Assembly (NCBI RefSeq): GCF_009905375.1
Contig: NC_133657.1
Coordinates: 67,576,907-67,640,906 of the forward strand
Direction: 5' to 3'
From: Apium graveolens
Taxonomy: Eukaryota; Streptophyta; Magnoliopsida; Apiales; Apiaceae
Length of the DNA stretch: 64,000 nt
Part shown: positions 35,101 to 47,500 of the stretch, one piece after another
Layout: each line of letters starts with the position of its first letter
Position numbering within the stretch: position 1 is the stretch's first letter
Notes under the pieces: model-generated
What the model saw: only the letters and a program-made list of their open reading frames with translations
Told to the model about the DNA's origin: nothing
The model's database searches: none
Translations under genes and position numbers: made by a program

Positions 35101-36312
35101 ATCCCTTCATACAATCAAAGTCCATCCATATCACATCCTAACAGCCCCAAAACTCAATATTATGAACTTTATACTACCCTCAAACATGAACTAAAAGCTA
35201 TACTTAAGTTCATTAACCAATAATCAAGATTTACAACTTCAAACTCATTACAAATCCAACCACACTCTAAGTATACAAGGATCATGCTCCTCATGAATTA
35301 TAACAATCAAAACCATTCCTAATACTCAAAAGTAAAGCTAGGGTTTGAAGTTTTATACCTTCTTGAAGCTTTTAATCAATGAAAGATCCTTGGAAAGCCC
35401 ATGGAAGCCTTGATCTATGCTTAAGCTACCTTGTCCTTACAAATAAAATCAAGAATCAAAAATTTGTTCTTGAAAGTTACTATTCACCCTAAACTTTTAG
35501 GAATTGATTAACTAGGTAAACCTTGGATTCTTGGATCCAAACTTATAGCATAACTAAGTTATGAATTATGGAAGCTAAAGAAACAAACCTTATAATTTTT
35601 GAAGGTGTGTAGCTTGAGTTTTTGAAAACTCCTCCTTGTTTTTCTTGAAAAGGCCGAGAGCAAGATGAAGAAGAAAGAGAGATTTTTGTGGTTTTGCTTT
35701 GATTTGATTTTTGGTTGGTTGTTTTTGTTTTGTTTTAGGTCAATTACCCATTTACCCTTGATTTTGTGTGGCTAATATTCCACCACATTTCCTTCCCTCT
35801 TATGTCATGCTTGCATCACTTTGTGATGTCATCCCCCTCCTTTGTCCTCTTTCTATTGGTTGGATGACATCATTCCCACTAATCCCTTTGATTACTTCCT
35901 AATCGTTTGCCTAATGACCGCTGATCTGTTATACGGTTCGCTTAACTTTCGTTTTCGTTTATCGTTTGAGGGATCATACCCGGGATCTTATTACTTAGGT
36001 TCCCTTAACCTTTCTCAATATATTATATTCCTTTTATGATCCTCTCCTATAATCCTTTAATTTAAATCCTTTTTATCCTGTTACCTTTTTCTCAAATCTT
36101 TCCGTATCTAGTGTATTTCCGGGAAAAATCAAAGTGTTCGAAATTGGATTCTGACGATCTTTACATACACTTATATCCCATATAAAGTACTAATAAAATC
36201 TCAGAATATCCATATCAGAACCCCTACATAGTGTGGCATGAAAAGTTTTCTCGTTCAGCAAAAACACTATTCATAAGGGTTTCAAAATTTCTCAAAAATT
36301 GGGGTTATTACA
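32142..36312 (-). repeat. G4 3' LTR
   Basis: It is 4171 bp. It includes four tandem ~54-base units with hairpin arms (33914-34133), an AT dinucleotide tract (about 34180-34240), a second copy of the H3-like mini-exon (32537 down to 32454) and the hairpin near 32584. The minus-strand end reads CTGGGGGTGTTACA. Confidence 0.95.
33914..34133 (-). repeat. Array of four ~54-bp hairpin repeats in the G4 LTR
   Basis: Four head-to-tail units share GAGTCATA-G-CCTC followed by TGAATATT, a short loop and AATATTCA. In the first unit the arms are 9 bp and perfect (33932-33940 and 33946-33954). The 5' LTR carries the same array at 43659-43877, one base shorter. It lies mid-LTR. Such repeats could be regulatory, or a source of replication slippage. 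Confidence 0.8.
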
Positions 36313-36325
36313 GTCTCCCCTCCTT
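36313..36325 (-). promoter_or_regulatory. G4 polypurine tract
   Basis: AAGGAGGGGAGAC on the minus strand abuts the first base of the 3' LTR. Confidence 0.85.
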
Positions 36326-36389
36326 AAAAGGATTCCGTCCCGGAATCAGATAGAAAACAAATGGGGATACTTTCTTAGCATTACATTTT

Positions 36390-37330
36390 CTAACTCTCAA
36401 GTAAATTTTCCCACATTGTGGTTCTTCCATCAAACTCTGAATAGTTTGATAACCCTTCTCCAAAGCACTTGTTCCCTTTTCACTCTATAACCCTTCCTGG
36501 TTGCTCCATATAGGTTACGTCGGGTTACATATCTATGCGCTCATATGCCTTTATTTATCTGGCATCTGAATTTCACTTCCTTAACATTGATACGTGAAAC
36601 ACGTTACGACCTGCTACATGTTCGGGGTTAGGGCTAGCTCATATGCTAACTTCCCAAACGTCTTAATATATCCAAGGGTCCAACAAATTGTAGACTTAGC
36701 TTTCCTTCCTTTCCGAACCTCATCAATCCTTTCCAAGGGATACCTATAACATTATAGGTCCCCTATTTCATACTCTTTATCCTTTCGTGTCAAATCAACA
36801 TACTTATTATGTCCATCTTGGGCTACTACCAGCCGTCCTCTGATTAGATCTATCATACCCTTGGTCCTTTGGACTACTGCGGGTCCGAGCATCTTGCGCT
36901 CTACAACTTCATCCTAACATAAGGGAGATCGACATTGTCTTCCTTCAAGGATCTCATAAGGCGACATCTCGATAATGACATATGATCTATTGTCGTAAGA
37001 TAACTCAATCCAAATTAAGTGATCATTCCAAATTCTTTCAAGTCTATTACACAGACTCTCATCATAGCTTCCAATCATTAGAGCTCTTGCTTCTCAATAC
37101 CCATTCTTTTCCAGTTCGTAATCGCTATCACCTTCCGTTCCTAATATTATACTGGTTATACTTTTGCTCGTTAGCGTTCTATAACCTTTCAATAACCACT
37201 TCAACCTTAGTATCACGAACGTGTTCCCATTCCGCATACTACCACCACTTTATTACTCCTTTTTCAGTTGTTTCTATATTCCGGAATTTGATCAATCAAA
37301 TAGAAGTAAAGGAATTTGTTGAGAGATCAC
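36390..37330 (-). pseudogene. G4 integrase C-terminal region, decayed
   Basis: Read on the minus strand, fragments correspond to the end of a chromoviral integrase: a PYE-like block before RQCRSP (about 36930), the stretch KGLMRFGKEGKLS...VGP (about 36680-36740) matching the GPY/F region of G3, and a last THELE-like piece near 36400 where the chromodomain should end. All are broken by stops and frameshifts. It sits at the expected place just before the polypurine tract. Confidence 0.65.
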
Positions 37331-39989
37331 TATGATCACGAACACTTGTCCTATTGCATAGTTAGTACAGAAGGTGGCCAGCCTTTAGTACTTGACAAGC
37401 AATTAAACAATAGATGGTATCCTACTAGGCTTCTATCACACAGATAGATAGTCGTTCGGCAATACCTCCCCTTTCTGGAAGGGTTGTTCTTCTCAGATTA
37501 CATGAAATGAAAAGAAGAGAAAAGAACGAACTGAAGAGAATTGTATATTCATAAAAAAATTTTATTGCCATAAAATATCTGGCTTGGAATCTACCTCTGA
37601 ACTATAGAGGTTTGTCATAGAAGAACAAAACATATATGTATTTATATCAACATCAAGTATTATAGCATCGCATTTCACGTGCCTAAATATTTTCGCTATC
37701 CCGTCCATCATTCTATGGACCCATGCTCTTCCTCGAGCTTATACACAATTACCTTTGAAACTCCCTCGACATCGAAAATCGAATCTGGGATCTCATTCTA
37801 GACATCATCGTTACTTGAATTCTATGCTTGCACCGCAACCTTCCTCGTATAATAATACGACTCTCTATTGATAAGAAAGAATAATAATTCACTAGGTAGA
37901 TACTCTACTTAATTAGTCTATCAATGATAACTTATACACTACCACGACCCGATTAGTGGTGCTCAATCTCAACACCCATTCCAATACAACTCTCATGGTT
38001 GTAATCAGCTCATTACTCGCAGAATCATTGCTGCCTTACTATGGTCCACCACTGACCTACTGTCATCATTCACTTTCCATGAAATCTTAATATCTAACCA
38101 TACGGAGTCCATATATGTCGTATCTAATTCTTCTAAGGAGTTAACATAATCACCATTCTAGATTCATGGAGTACACTCCTGATTCTGACATACATACATG
38201 ACATGAAGCAGATAAAATTGCAGAAGAGTTTCGCTCAAAGCAACGATAGCAGGTTAATACCATTCTAAATCATATACCTTAAATAGAAGACTTACTCAAA
38301 GGTTCGTCTAGTCCTTTTTGAAACATGGTCCTGGCTTATTCTCAAGATAGTATCTTCTAAGATAGATAGCCCGTTCATGGCGATTACACGAATTATACCT
38401 TTACCAACTACTATTACGGTTGGGTATTGCACAGTCATCAGAAGGAATGTCAATCATCCAAACCATAATTCAACCTTCACATTTTTAACCATCATCACTG
38501 TTTTCTTTTGGCACACGCGCCTATAATTATCCACTTACCTTTAGAGTGTCGGCCACCTCTTTGGCCTTTCCTGATAGTAAAATTTCCTTACAGTCAATGT
38601 CATTTTAACCACCTCCAAATAAATTTTCTACCTTATTTCCGATCACTGCTTGAGTGAAGATGTTTCCCTTAAAATCTGATGAGTAAAAAAAAAAATATCA
38701 CCATTTTTCCATAAGTTATTGCCTCAGTCTTTAGAGGTTAATCACTGTCACGACTGACTCTCAATCATACTTAGAACATCTTTTATCTTAAGTCCTAATT
38801 GCCCTGAACAATTTCGACCATTACTGGTTCGATCCATCCTTTCTCGTGATTTAACACGTGCCCCACTTGGCATCATTATAATTACGTCATATTTCTTTTA
38901 TCAACATTTTTATTCCTGAGAATTTTGAATATTACCTTTCTCCTTGGAAACCTCTAAGGTTATCCTTCAATCGTTCCTCCGTGTTCCCTAAATACAGGGC
39001 ATATCAAAATACCATTTACTATTACTAGAACCATTGTCTATATACTTCTGAAAATTTCTCCACTAATTTTTAAAGGTTATTGTTACCTTAACCCTTTCCA
39101 AATCATACTGTCAAAACTCATACCGTCCCTATTAAGGGTGAAATGCAAACCTTTATGCATTCCCCTAGGATTCATTTTAAGTTACCGATGTTCTAGCCTT
39201 AATTCCACCTTTAAAAGGTACCTGCATCCATCCATGGATAAATCAAGTCATATATCCTTGACAGATTATCTTATTCATCATTCCCACCTCGATAGTCGAT
39301 ACCTAATTTCATAATAGCATCCTTATTCAAATTGAGGTCAATCCATATGGCCTCCAAAAGATAACAATGGTCATCCGCTTATCTTGCCTAATTTGGTAAC
39401 GATAACAAGGATGTTCTGGAAGATATTGGTCGTGTTCAACGTGAACTTCTTCTTAATAATTCCTTATTTACTTTTGTTGTTTCTCAACAGTCACCTCAAT
39501 GTTGGGATATCTCTCATATCTGGCGTCTCCCTTTCTGGGTATCAAGCCACCGATCTTACACTTCACATTCTTGAAGGTTACTTCCTCCATCCAATTTTCC
39601 TAATTTTTTACTTCCTTGTCTCCTCAGTCTATCCGCGTCTCATATTTAACCTTCGAACTATCTCAAGTTTTCCTCAAATCCTCCCAACTTACAGGGGATA
39701 AAATATATGTATCTCTTATTCCTTCAACCATCAATTTAACTCATGGTGAATCACCCTCATCCTGACGAAGGCATACTTTTCTATTTCTATTGCTACGAGT
39801 CTTTAGGGTTTCCTCATACCCAACTCCCTTATCATTCCTCAAACTCTAATGCCTTTATATTCCTTTCCACTTCAATTCCTTTTTATTTTCCTTTCTCTTA
39901 TCATTAATTCATGAACCAACACAACATAAGCATAGATTTCAAACGTCCCGTCATTCTGGATTCGTGTCCTTAGAACGAATCTTGACAAC
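37331..39989 (-). pseudogene. G4 heavily decayed gag-pol middle
   Basis: There is no continuous frame on either strand. Scattered pieces on the minus strand look retroviral (for example, an NVVADAL-like word of RNase H near 38560), but individual domains cannot be placed reliably. It holds no other gene that I can see. Confidence 0.4.
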
Positions 39990-40560
39990 TTTTTACAACT
40001 TAGATTCACAATTCATCATACTCGTCCGCCTTTGTTCTGGCTCTAAAGCTTTTACACTATCTCCATAACTTTGGGCAGTACCTTCCTGAAAACAATTGAC
40101 TGAACTTTAATCAGTTTATTATAATCTCTTGCTCCGTGCCTTCCTTGGCCTTTCACCAGCGGGTGGCCTCTCTCTTAGGAGGGTAAGTGATAAAAATAGT
40201 CTTTTGTGATTCGTCAATCATTTAGAATCTCAAATGATTCCTCTATTTCCTTTAGCCAGGCTCTTGCCTCGACTGGGTCAACCTGTTCCTTGGAACTCTG
40301 AGAGCTTAGCGACTTAAAGGTCATGAAAGAATTTCCTACCGCATTGTTTCCTCAAGGTGGTGGTTGGGGATGATAGTCTAAGTTCTTTTTAGACAGGTCC
40401 ATGAATTTCCGTATAGGAGTACCGTCTCGGGTCTCCTTATCTCGCTCGACTTTTGTTTTCTCAGTCTAAATATTTCTTCCTACTCCCCATACTTGGGGTT
40501 ATCTTATACGTTAAAATCCTCATTTTCCACTTCATTATGTTATGGGTTCCTTCTATCTTG
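39990..40560 (-). pseudogene. G4 gag remnant
   Basis: On the minus strand the piece EQVDPVEARAWLKEIEESFE (about 40226-40300) aligns with the gag capsid domain of G1 (DPVEVRAWLKEIEKSFEIL) and G3. A decayed counterpart of the FLEKYFP block lies near 40100. Stops and frameshifts are frequent. It lies downstream of an RNase H/integrase fragment, which is the wrong order for this superfamily. Confidence 0.65.
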
Positions 40561-40639
40561 ATGGCATCCTCCCTGACTATCACATTCAGGGTTTGCTCTA
40601 AATCTTATTCCTCAAACTAGCTTTCATCTAAGATCTCAT

Positions 40640-41465
40640 CTTTAAGCTCTTGAACATTTGGAACCCAAATTCTGTAGGAATACCTCATTATTCCCTTCTC
40701 ATCTTTCTCGGTATTAACCTCTTATCTATTTGTTGGCTCTCTGCCTTCATTCATCACTCTTTCTGGCACAATGTGTTCTTTTTCGATAATTCAGACTGTA
40801 TTGCAATCTCAAACAGCCTTTCGGTACCGGCTCCGGTTACCTTCACTACTATTTCCATTTTCTCAAAATCTCTTATAAACTCTCCAAAAGACATCATCAT
40901 CTTGAGTCTCTCCTTTTTACTAAGGGCATCAGCCACCATATTGGCTTTCCCCGAATGATAAAGAATCTCCCAATCATTATTCTTGATTAGCTCTAACTGC
41001 CTCCTCTGGCATATGTTGAGCTCTTTCTACGTGAAAAATGTACTAGAGCACTTTATGGCTCAGGTAATTCTCGCACTTCTCTCTATACAAGTAGTGCCTC
41101 CAATCTTTAGGGAAAAAAAAACTATTGCCACGAGCCCAAGCTCATGGGTGGGGATATCGAATTATATATTCCCTTAATTGTCTTGACGCGTACGCGATTA
41201 CTTTGCTGTGCTGTATATGAAGCACCCTAATTCCTTATGCGAAGCGTCACTACACATCACAAAATCTCATTTTCCATCCGGCAACGCCAACATAGGGAAC
41301 GTCACCAACCTTTGTTTCGGTTCTTAAAAGTTATTCTCGCATTTCTCTGTCCATTCGAACTTCTCAGTCTTACTAGTAAGCCGCGTTAAAGGGGCTACTA
41401 TCTTTACAACTTGAACGAACCTCCGGTAGTGACCGGCCAATCCTACCTCTGGGAGTTGCCCTAAC
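40640..41465 (-). pseudogene. G4 displaced pol fragment: RT end, RNase H, integrase start
   Basis: On the minus strand it begins with LAGHYRRFVQ (RT thumb/connection, about 41430) and continues through FEWTEKCE, SDASHKELG and VADALSKKERL (RNase H, to 40939), then a linker and RIWVPNVQELKDEIL (integrase N-terminal region, about 40660). It lies between the leader ORF and gag, so it is out of place. Several stops and frameshifts make it non-functional. It may come from recombination during reverse transcription. Confidence 0.75.
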
Positions 41466-41492
41466 CATGGTCATCAATTCATCAGTGGTCCT

Positions 41493-41714
41493 TTATCCAA
41501 TCTTGCCAGGATCCTCCTTGGGATCCTCCTCAACAACTATCCCTTCTAGGACAACCTCCTCAACCGCTACCTCCTCAATATCAACATCATCCGGTCCTGC
41601 GTTAGGACGCTCTATTGGATCCATAATTTGATCTCCAATGAGTAATAAAACATCATCGCGATGTTGCTCCTCAACCTCAGGGTTCGGAGTCCCGCTACCA
41701 TATACGATAACGAA
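41493..41714 (-). pseudogene. G4 acidic pre-gag leader ORF (73 codons)
   Basis: The open frame runs from 41714 (after TAG) to a stop at 41493-41495 and is rich in Glu, Asp, Val and Pro (for example DDVDIEEVAVEEVVLEG). It lies just after the primer-binding site, where G1 has a leader ORF with a similar acidic character. It has no ATG at its start. An AG directly before 41714 would keep phase 0 with the LTR mini-exon, but the acceptor is weak. Deletion has probably removed the rest of the leader protein. Confidence 0.4.
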
Positions 41715-41870
41715 CTACGCTCCTATCACGATATTTATAAGGGTTCCCATAAGGGTTTTAACTGTCAGTACTACGTTAGGTAGTCCGACTATGAACTTGG
41801 CAAGAGTTCTTATTATCTTAGTGAACTTATTATCTTAACGTCCCATCATCTCTGAGGTTTATAACGCTTA

Positions 41871-41882
41871 GCTCTGATACCA
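41871..41882 (-). other. G4 primer-binding site (tRNA-Met type)
   Basis: TGGTATCAGAGC on the minus strand lies four bases downstream of the 5' LTR end. Confidence 0.92.
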
Positions 41883-41886
41883 TTTC

Positions 41887-44800
41887 TGTAACACCCCCAG
41901 ATCCGGGGTCGGGGATCCGGGTTGTCACGAGTTCCATTTCCCTTATTAACACCCAATCTTAATAATTTCTCAACTACTCTGTACTGTGACCCCACAATAA
42001 ACACACACACCACACGTTATAGTCTCAGAGATGAACATCCAAAAATAATCACAAGTCGTTTTATTCCACAATTATATGTCAATACACCTTAAAAAGGTTC
42101 TGAATAAATTTACATTTCATTGCCATTATTACAATTCATAAATATACATAAATCTGGTACATCAAAAGTTGAAGCCTAGTCTATTGGTAGTTCCCTACCT
42201 CAGCTACAGTGACTTCAATGCCTATAGGAAGCTGCGAAACGCTTCCTATCCGATCGCGAATTGGGAGCTTGGTCCTGTTCATCTTATCTATCTGATGTTG
42301 TGTGATGAAAGAAGAAAGCAAGGGTGAGCAGCAAGCCCACCAAAATAATATGTATAATGATTAATAGTATATGAGTCTACTCATAATACTCATGAAAATC
42401 TTGGTCAAAAGAAATGAACCAAGCTTGATATCTTAATGCGATGAAGTCGCAAAATATTCAGTATATATACATATATACTTTTCAAAGTAATGGAAGTCCT
42501 CTTCCATGCATAATATACACAAAGTCCCATTGTATAACTGTATAAAAATATCGTTGCAAGGTGATCTCATATATCTAACCTTGTCTCAACGTTTTTCTGA
42601 AAATCTTTGTCATTCATAAGACAATTATTAATTAGATATAAGTTTAAAAGATGAAGTTACCAAATACTTCACTACACTTATATCATTCCCAAATACTATT
42701 TGAACTACCACCGTTCAAGTTATAATCAATTTCAAAAGTTCATCCCACTGATGAGACCACAAGATAAGACTTGAATAGATTCAATCTTTGAAATATTATT
42801 GAATGAAAAAGTTATGAGATACTTTATTTAGCCCCGATATATATATATATCCACATATATATATCCCTTTAAACATTTCCTGGAACCTCTGTTATGCAAA
42901 GTATGAACAGAGTTTGAAACATCCAATGAATTTTGGAAAGGAAAAGAATTTTGGCATAAACCCGATATCTCGCTGATCAGGCAAAGATACCAATAAGTAA
43001 CCTTTTCTACTGTAGATGGATGAATTCCTCACCGGTCATCACCCTGGCCGCATTAGGACCTCGCGCTAGACCGTACCCCGGCCCCTCACGCGTTGATGGA
43101 CTGCCACCCAGCCACTTACACAATAATAGACCGTACCCCGGCCTGTCGCTTATGCCGACTCAATCAATTGGACTTACTTCCCGAACATTGGGCAAGTAAT
43201 CAAATTGTTTTCTCAAAACAGCAACCTCGTTGCGAATATAAAATACACCACAGAGCCGGATTCCCCAGGTTTTGAGCGAGTATTTAAATCCCCTTTAAAA
43301 AGGAAGATCTTAAATATAAAAATGAGTTTTGGGATCCGCTCTGACTTTTAAAAATTATTTTGAAGACTCGAAAACACTTTAAAGAGTGTTTGGAGTAAGG
43401 CTGATTTAATGAAGTAAATCAGTCCCCAGAATATTGGAAAATATCTGAATATTATTAATTAAATAATATTCCCATAAAGAATAGTCTTTATAAAAATAAT
43501 TGAAGTAGAAGTATTAAAATTTATACTTGAAACGAGTATTAAATAACCAAATATATACTTATATGAAAGTATTATCTTTATTTGAATAATCGAAAATAAG
43601 TTTGATTATTTACACCTTATTCTTTAATAAAATAAAGAATATATCTCAGCAAATAATCGGAGTCATAGATCCTCAAATGAATATTCAAATAATATTCATT
43701 AAATAATATAAACTGAGTCATAAGCCCTCGAATGAATATTCAAATAATATTCAGATAAATAAATAAAAGGAGTCATAAGTCCTCGAATGAATATTCAAAT
43801 AATATTCAATAATAAAATAAAGGAGTCATAAGTCCTCGGATGAATATTCAAAATAATATTCAATAATAAAATAAAGTTTCAAGTTATCGAATAAACCTTA
43901 TTCGATTAATAGTTTGGAAAACTATAACCATATATATATAAATATATAAATATATATATATATATCCATATCCATATATATAAAATCTACTCGGGATCCT
44001 CGACTCCCGGTTTTTGAAAATATTTTCACCTTTGGGTCCCTATACTAAGGGTATATGCAAGTTACCGCTATCCTCTAGCATAGGTATTATCAAATGAACC
44101 AACAGATATATATTTCAAGAATATGAAACAGGCATGCATATATACCATATCACATGCTACAATATATCGCAAAAGTTTGCTAAATAACCAATAGGCATTT
44201 ATCGCAAGATCATGCATATACAAATGTATACATCACAACAACAGTATATCGGATAGAATACTTGCCTGAGCGACTGGGGGTTACGAATGGCTCGGGACGA
44301 GTCTGGTAACCTATAAGCAACAAGTAAGTTGGAATTAAACCAAAGTCACTTGTAAATCTATACTTTAACTAACTTAGACTCTAACGCTTGTTTTGCGCTC
44401 ACTGATTCGCTTAAGTCACTCGGGTACCCTCGGCTCCACCATTTTTAATAATTTAACCTTTACGAGTTTTAAAGCGATTCCTTCGCGAGTGACTTATCAA
44501 CTGCCTAAAACACTTACCATAAATGTTTCATGCATTAATTAACCCTTTTCGGTCTTTAACCTATGTTTTGAAGTAAGGCGAGGGAAAAAGTTTCGTTCGC
44601 GAAACACCGTTACTTGAAACGGTCGTTTCTCCTAAACCGTGCATCGGAATCGAACGAACTACATATCAAAACGAAGCTCGTAACATGAACTATCTAATCA
44701 TGGCAATGGTCAAAACCTAGCAGTGAGTTCAAGGGTTCTGATCTTAAGAACAAAAACAGTCTACGGTAAATCGGGCATTACGACGGCTATGTTTACGCGA

Positions 44801-46056
44801 TTTCCCAATTTTATACCATTCAATTCCATCACCCAACAACCCCAATCCCTTCATACAATCAAAGTCCATCCATATCACATCCTAACAGCCCCAAAACTCA
44901 ATATTATGAACTTTATACTACCCTCAAACATGAACTAAAAGCTATACTTAAGTTCATTAACCAATAATCAAGATTTACAACTTCAAACTCATTACAAATC
45001 CAACCACACTCTAAGTATACAAGGATCATGCTCCTCATGAATTATAACAATCAAAACCATTCCTAATACTCAAAAGTAAAGCTAGGGTTTGAAGTTTTAT
45101 ACCTTCTTGAAGCTTTTAATCAATGAAAGATCCTTGGAAAGCCCATGGAAGCCTTGATCTATGCTTAAGCTACCTTGTCCTTACAAATAAAATCAAGAAT
45201 CAAAAATTTGTTCTTGAAAGTTACTATTCACCCTAAACTTTTAGGAATTGATTAACTAGGTAAACCTTGGATTCTTGGATCCAAACTTATAGCATAACTA
45301 AGTTATGAATTATGGAAGCTAAAGAAACAAACCTTATAATTTTTGAAGGTGTGTAGCTTGAGTTTTTGAAAACTCCTCCTTGTTTTTCTTGAAAAGGCCG
45401 AGAGCAAGATGAAGAAGAAAGAGAGATTTTTGTGGTTTTGCTTTGATTTGATTTTTGGTTGGTTGTTTTTGTTTTGTTTTAGGTCAATTACCCATTTACC
45501 CTTGATTTTGTGTGGCTAATATTCCACCACATTTCCTTCCCTCTTATGTCATGCTTGCATCACTTTGTGATGTCATCCCCCTCCTTTGTCCTCTTTCTAT
45601 TGGTTGGATGACATCATTCCCACTAATCCCTTTGATTACTTCCTAATCGTTTGCCTAATGACCGCTGATCTGTTATACGGTTCGCTTAACTTTCGTTTTC
45701 GTTTATCGTTTGAGGGATCATACCCGGGATCTTATTACTTAGGTTCCCTTAACCTTTCTCAATATATTATATTCCTTTTATGATCCTCTCCTATAATCCT
45801 TTAATTTAAATCCTTTTTATCCTGTTACCTTTTTCTCAAATCTTTCCGTATCTAGTGTATTTCCGGGAAAAATCAAAGTGTTCGAAATTGGATTCTGACG
45901 ATCTTTACATACACTTATATCCCATATAAAGTACTAATAAAATCTCAGAATATCCATATCAGAACCCCTACATAGTGTGGCATGAAAAGTTTTCTCGTTC
46001 AGCAAAAACACTATTCATAAGGGTTTCAAAATTTCTCAAAAATTGGGGTTATTACA
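41887..46056 (-). repeat. G4 5' LTR
   Basis: It is 4170 bp and nearly identical to 32142-36312. In transcription order it has the TGTAATAACCCC start, a pyrimidine-rich leader with CTCTCGGCC (about 45430-45390), the four hairpin repeats (43877-43659), the GGTGGGC-ttgct-GCTCACC hairpin (near 42325), a CAG at 42294-42292 and the mini-exon ATG at 42282. Confidence 0.95.
42199..42291 (-). CDS. G4 LTR mini-exon with an H3-tail-like start
   Basis: The ATG at 42282 opens 28 codons beginning MNRTKLPIRDR, then a GAG directly before a GTAGGG donor-like site, again in phase 0. Relative to histone H3, R2, T3, K4 and R8 are kept; K9 is Asp. It follows the conserved hairpin, pyrimidine stretch and CAG exactly as in G3 and G1. 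The element is defective, so decay of the motif is expected. Exon status is inferred. Confidence 0.4.
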
Positions 46057-46061
46057 GGAAG
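46057..46061. repeat. G4 right target-site duplication GGAAG
   Basis: It is identical to 32137-32141. The G2 leader continues at 46062. Confidence 0.95.
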
Positions 46062-46337
46062 TTAGTCCGTTGCTATTGTATTGAGGAGTCATGCTATGGT
46101 ATTCGATTTCTTTGTATTTTAGTCCCCTGAACTGTTGTTGATTCTGCTACTGTCATTGTTGATGTGATTGCTAGTGCTATTAATCTAGATTTCTTTGGTA
46201 AATGGGCCCCGGTATTAAAGACATAGGTATTTTATTGGGCAGCATTTTCCTGATACAAGTGCACCGTTTAAACGGTGATATCTTTTGCTAAACATTTTGC
46301 TATGTTTTGAATAAATTCATTTATATATTCCCGGAAA

Positions 46338-47500
46338 ATGCCACCCAAGAAATTACCCAGTCTAAAGAAAATAGTAGTAGTTTTGTAGAGGGTTCAATTA
46401 TAAATGAAATCCTAGACTTGTTGCGCAAGCAACAGCAACAACAGTTGCAGCTAATCCAACAGGTTCAGCAACAGCCACTACTGTCGCAGTAGCAACAACA
46501 AGGAGTGAGCCCAAGTGTTTGTTTCAAATCTTATTGGAATGTTAACCTCTTTGAGTTTAAAAGTGAACCTAATCCAGTAACTGCTGGAGCATGGTTAAGA
46601 GAAATGGAGGAAGTTTTCAACCTCGTGCAAGTAAGTGATAACCGTAAGACCGATTATGTAAGTTATTTGTTGAAAAATAAAGTGAATTATTGGTGGGAAT
46701 CAACCAGAGCGTTAGAAGGAGAAGGCCCTATTTCATGGGCTAGGTTTACTGAGTTGTTTTTGGAAAGGTATTTCCCAGATTGTGTGCAAAGTCAAATGAA
46801 AAAAAAATTGAGTTTCTAAGACTGGAACAAGGTGAAAGAAGTGTGTTAGAATTTGAGGCCAAGTTTACAAAATTGGCCTGATTAGTTCCTAAGTATGTAA
46901 GTATGGAGATTCAGAAAGTAAGGAGGTTCCAACAAGGGTTGAAGCCTGGAATTCGCAGAGGAGTTATGGCATTGCAACCCAGGACATACTCCTCTATGGT
47001 TCAGGTCGCCCTAGTAATGGAAGGTGACCAGAAGTTGATTGTTAAGGATGAAAGTGATAAGGAAAGGAAGTCGGAAGGTGTTAAGGATAAAGCAAACCAA
47101 GGAAAATCCACTCAGGGATTTGAGAATTGGTTTTGCCGGAATAGGGGTAAGAGACTCCGGAGATAGAGTTTATTACAGGCTAAGTCTAGTGTTACTTCAG
47201 TTGTTTCCAGTCTAGCCCAATTAGTCAAGTGAGCAGTGGATTGCAAGTTCTATGAAAGGAGACGCAGTGGTACGTACAAGAAGAATGTGCGATGTTTCAA
47301 GCTGGACATAAGGGTAATTATGCCTCGGAATGTAATCCAGAAAATCCAGGAGTTACTTGTTATAATTGTGGAAAAGTTGGGCATATTGTAAGGAGTTGTA
47401 GAATGGTTACTCAAGATACTATATCCCAAGGGCCAACATCCAGCACAGCTAGAGGCAGAACTTCTAAAAAGACCAAGAGATCGAGCATTTAGAACTTGGA
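46338..47500 (+). pseudogene. G2 gag, broken
   Basis: It starts with ATG at 46338 (MPPKK, the usual chromoviral gag start), then shifts frame into a Gln-rich stretch. A capsid domain follows (46505-46819; GAWLREMEEVFNLVQ, NYWWES, FLERYFP) and its C-terminal half (46903-47166; VRRFQQGLKPGIRRGV). Two zinc-knuckle blocks are at 47298-47400, the first damaged and the second intact (CYNCGKVGHIVRSC). Stops at 46490 (SQ-stop-QQQ) and near 46880 (LA-stop-LVPKY) fit C-to-T changes in CAG and CGA. At least three frameshifts are needed to read through. Intact gag would form the particle that packages the RNA. Confidence 0.8.

Larger units (their letters stand above)
32142..46056 (-). mobile_element. G4: young non-autonomous gypsy element with a scrambled interior
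   Basis: The 13,915-bp element is on the minus strand (5' end at 46056), with LTRs of 4170 and 4171 bp, a primer site, a short leader ORF, a polypurine tract and GGAAG duplications. By eye the LTRs differ at about four substitutions and one indel, so insertion is recent. Yet the interior has no intact gene, and a pol fragment (RT end, RNase H, integrase start) lies ahead of gag. The LTR start (TGTAATAACCCCAATTTTTGAG) resembles that of G1. Confidence 0.92.
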
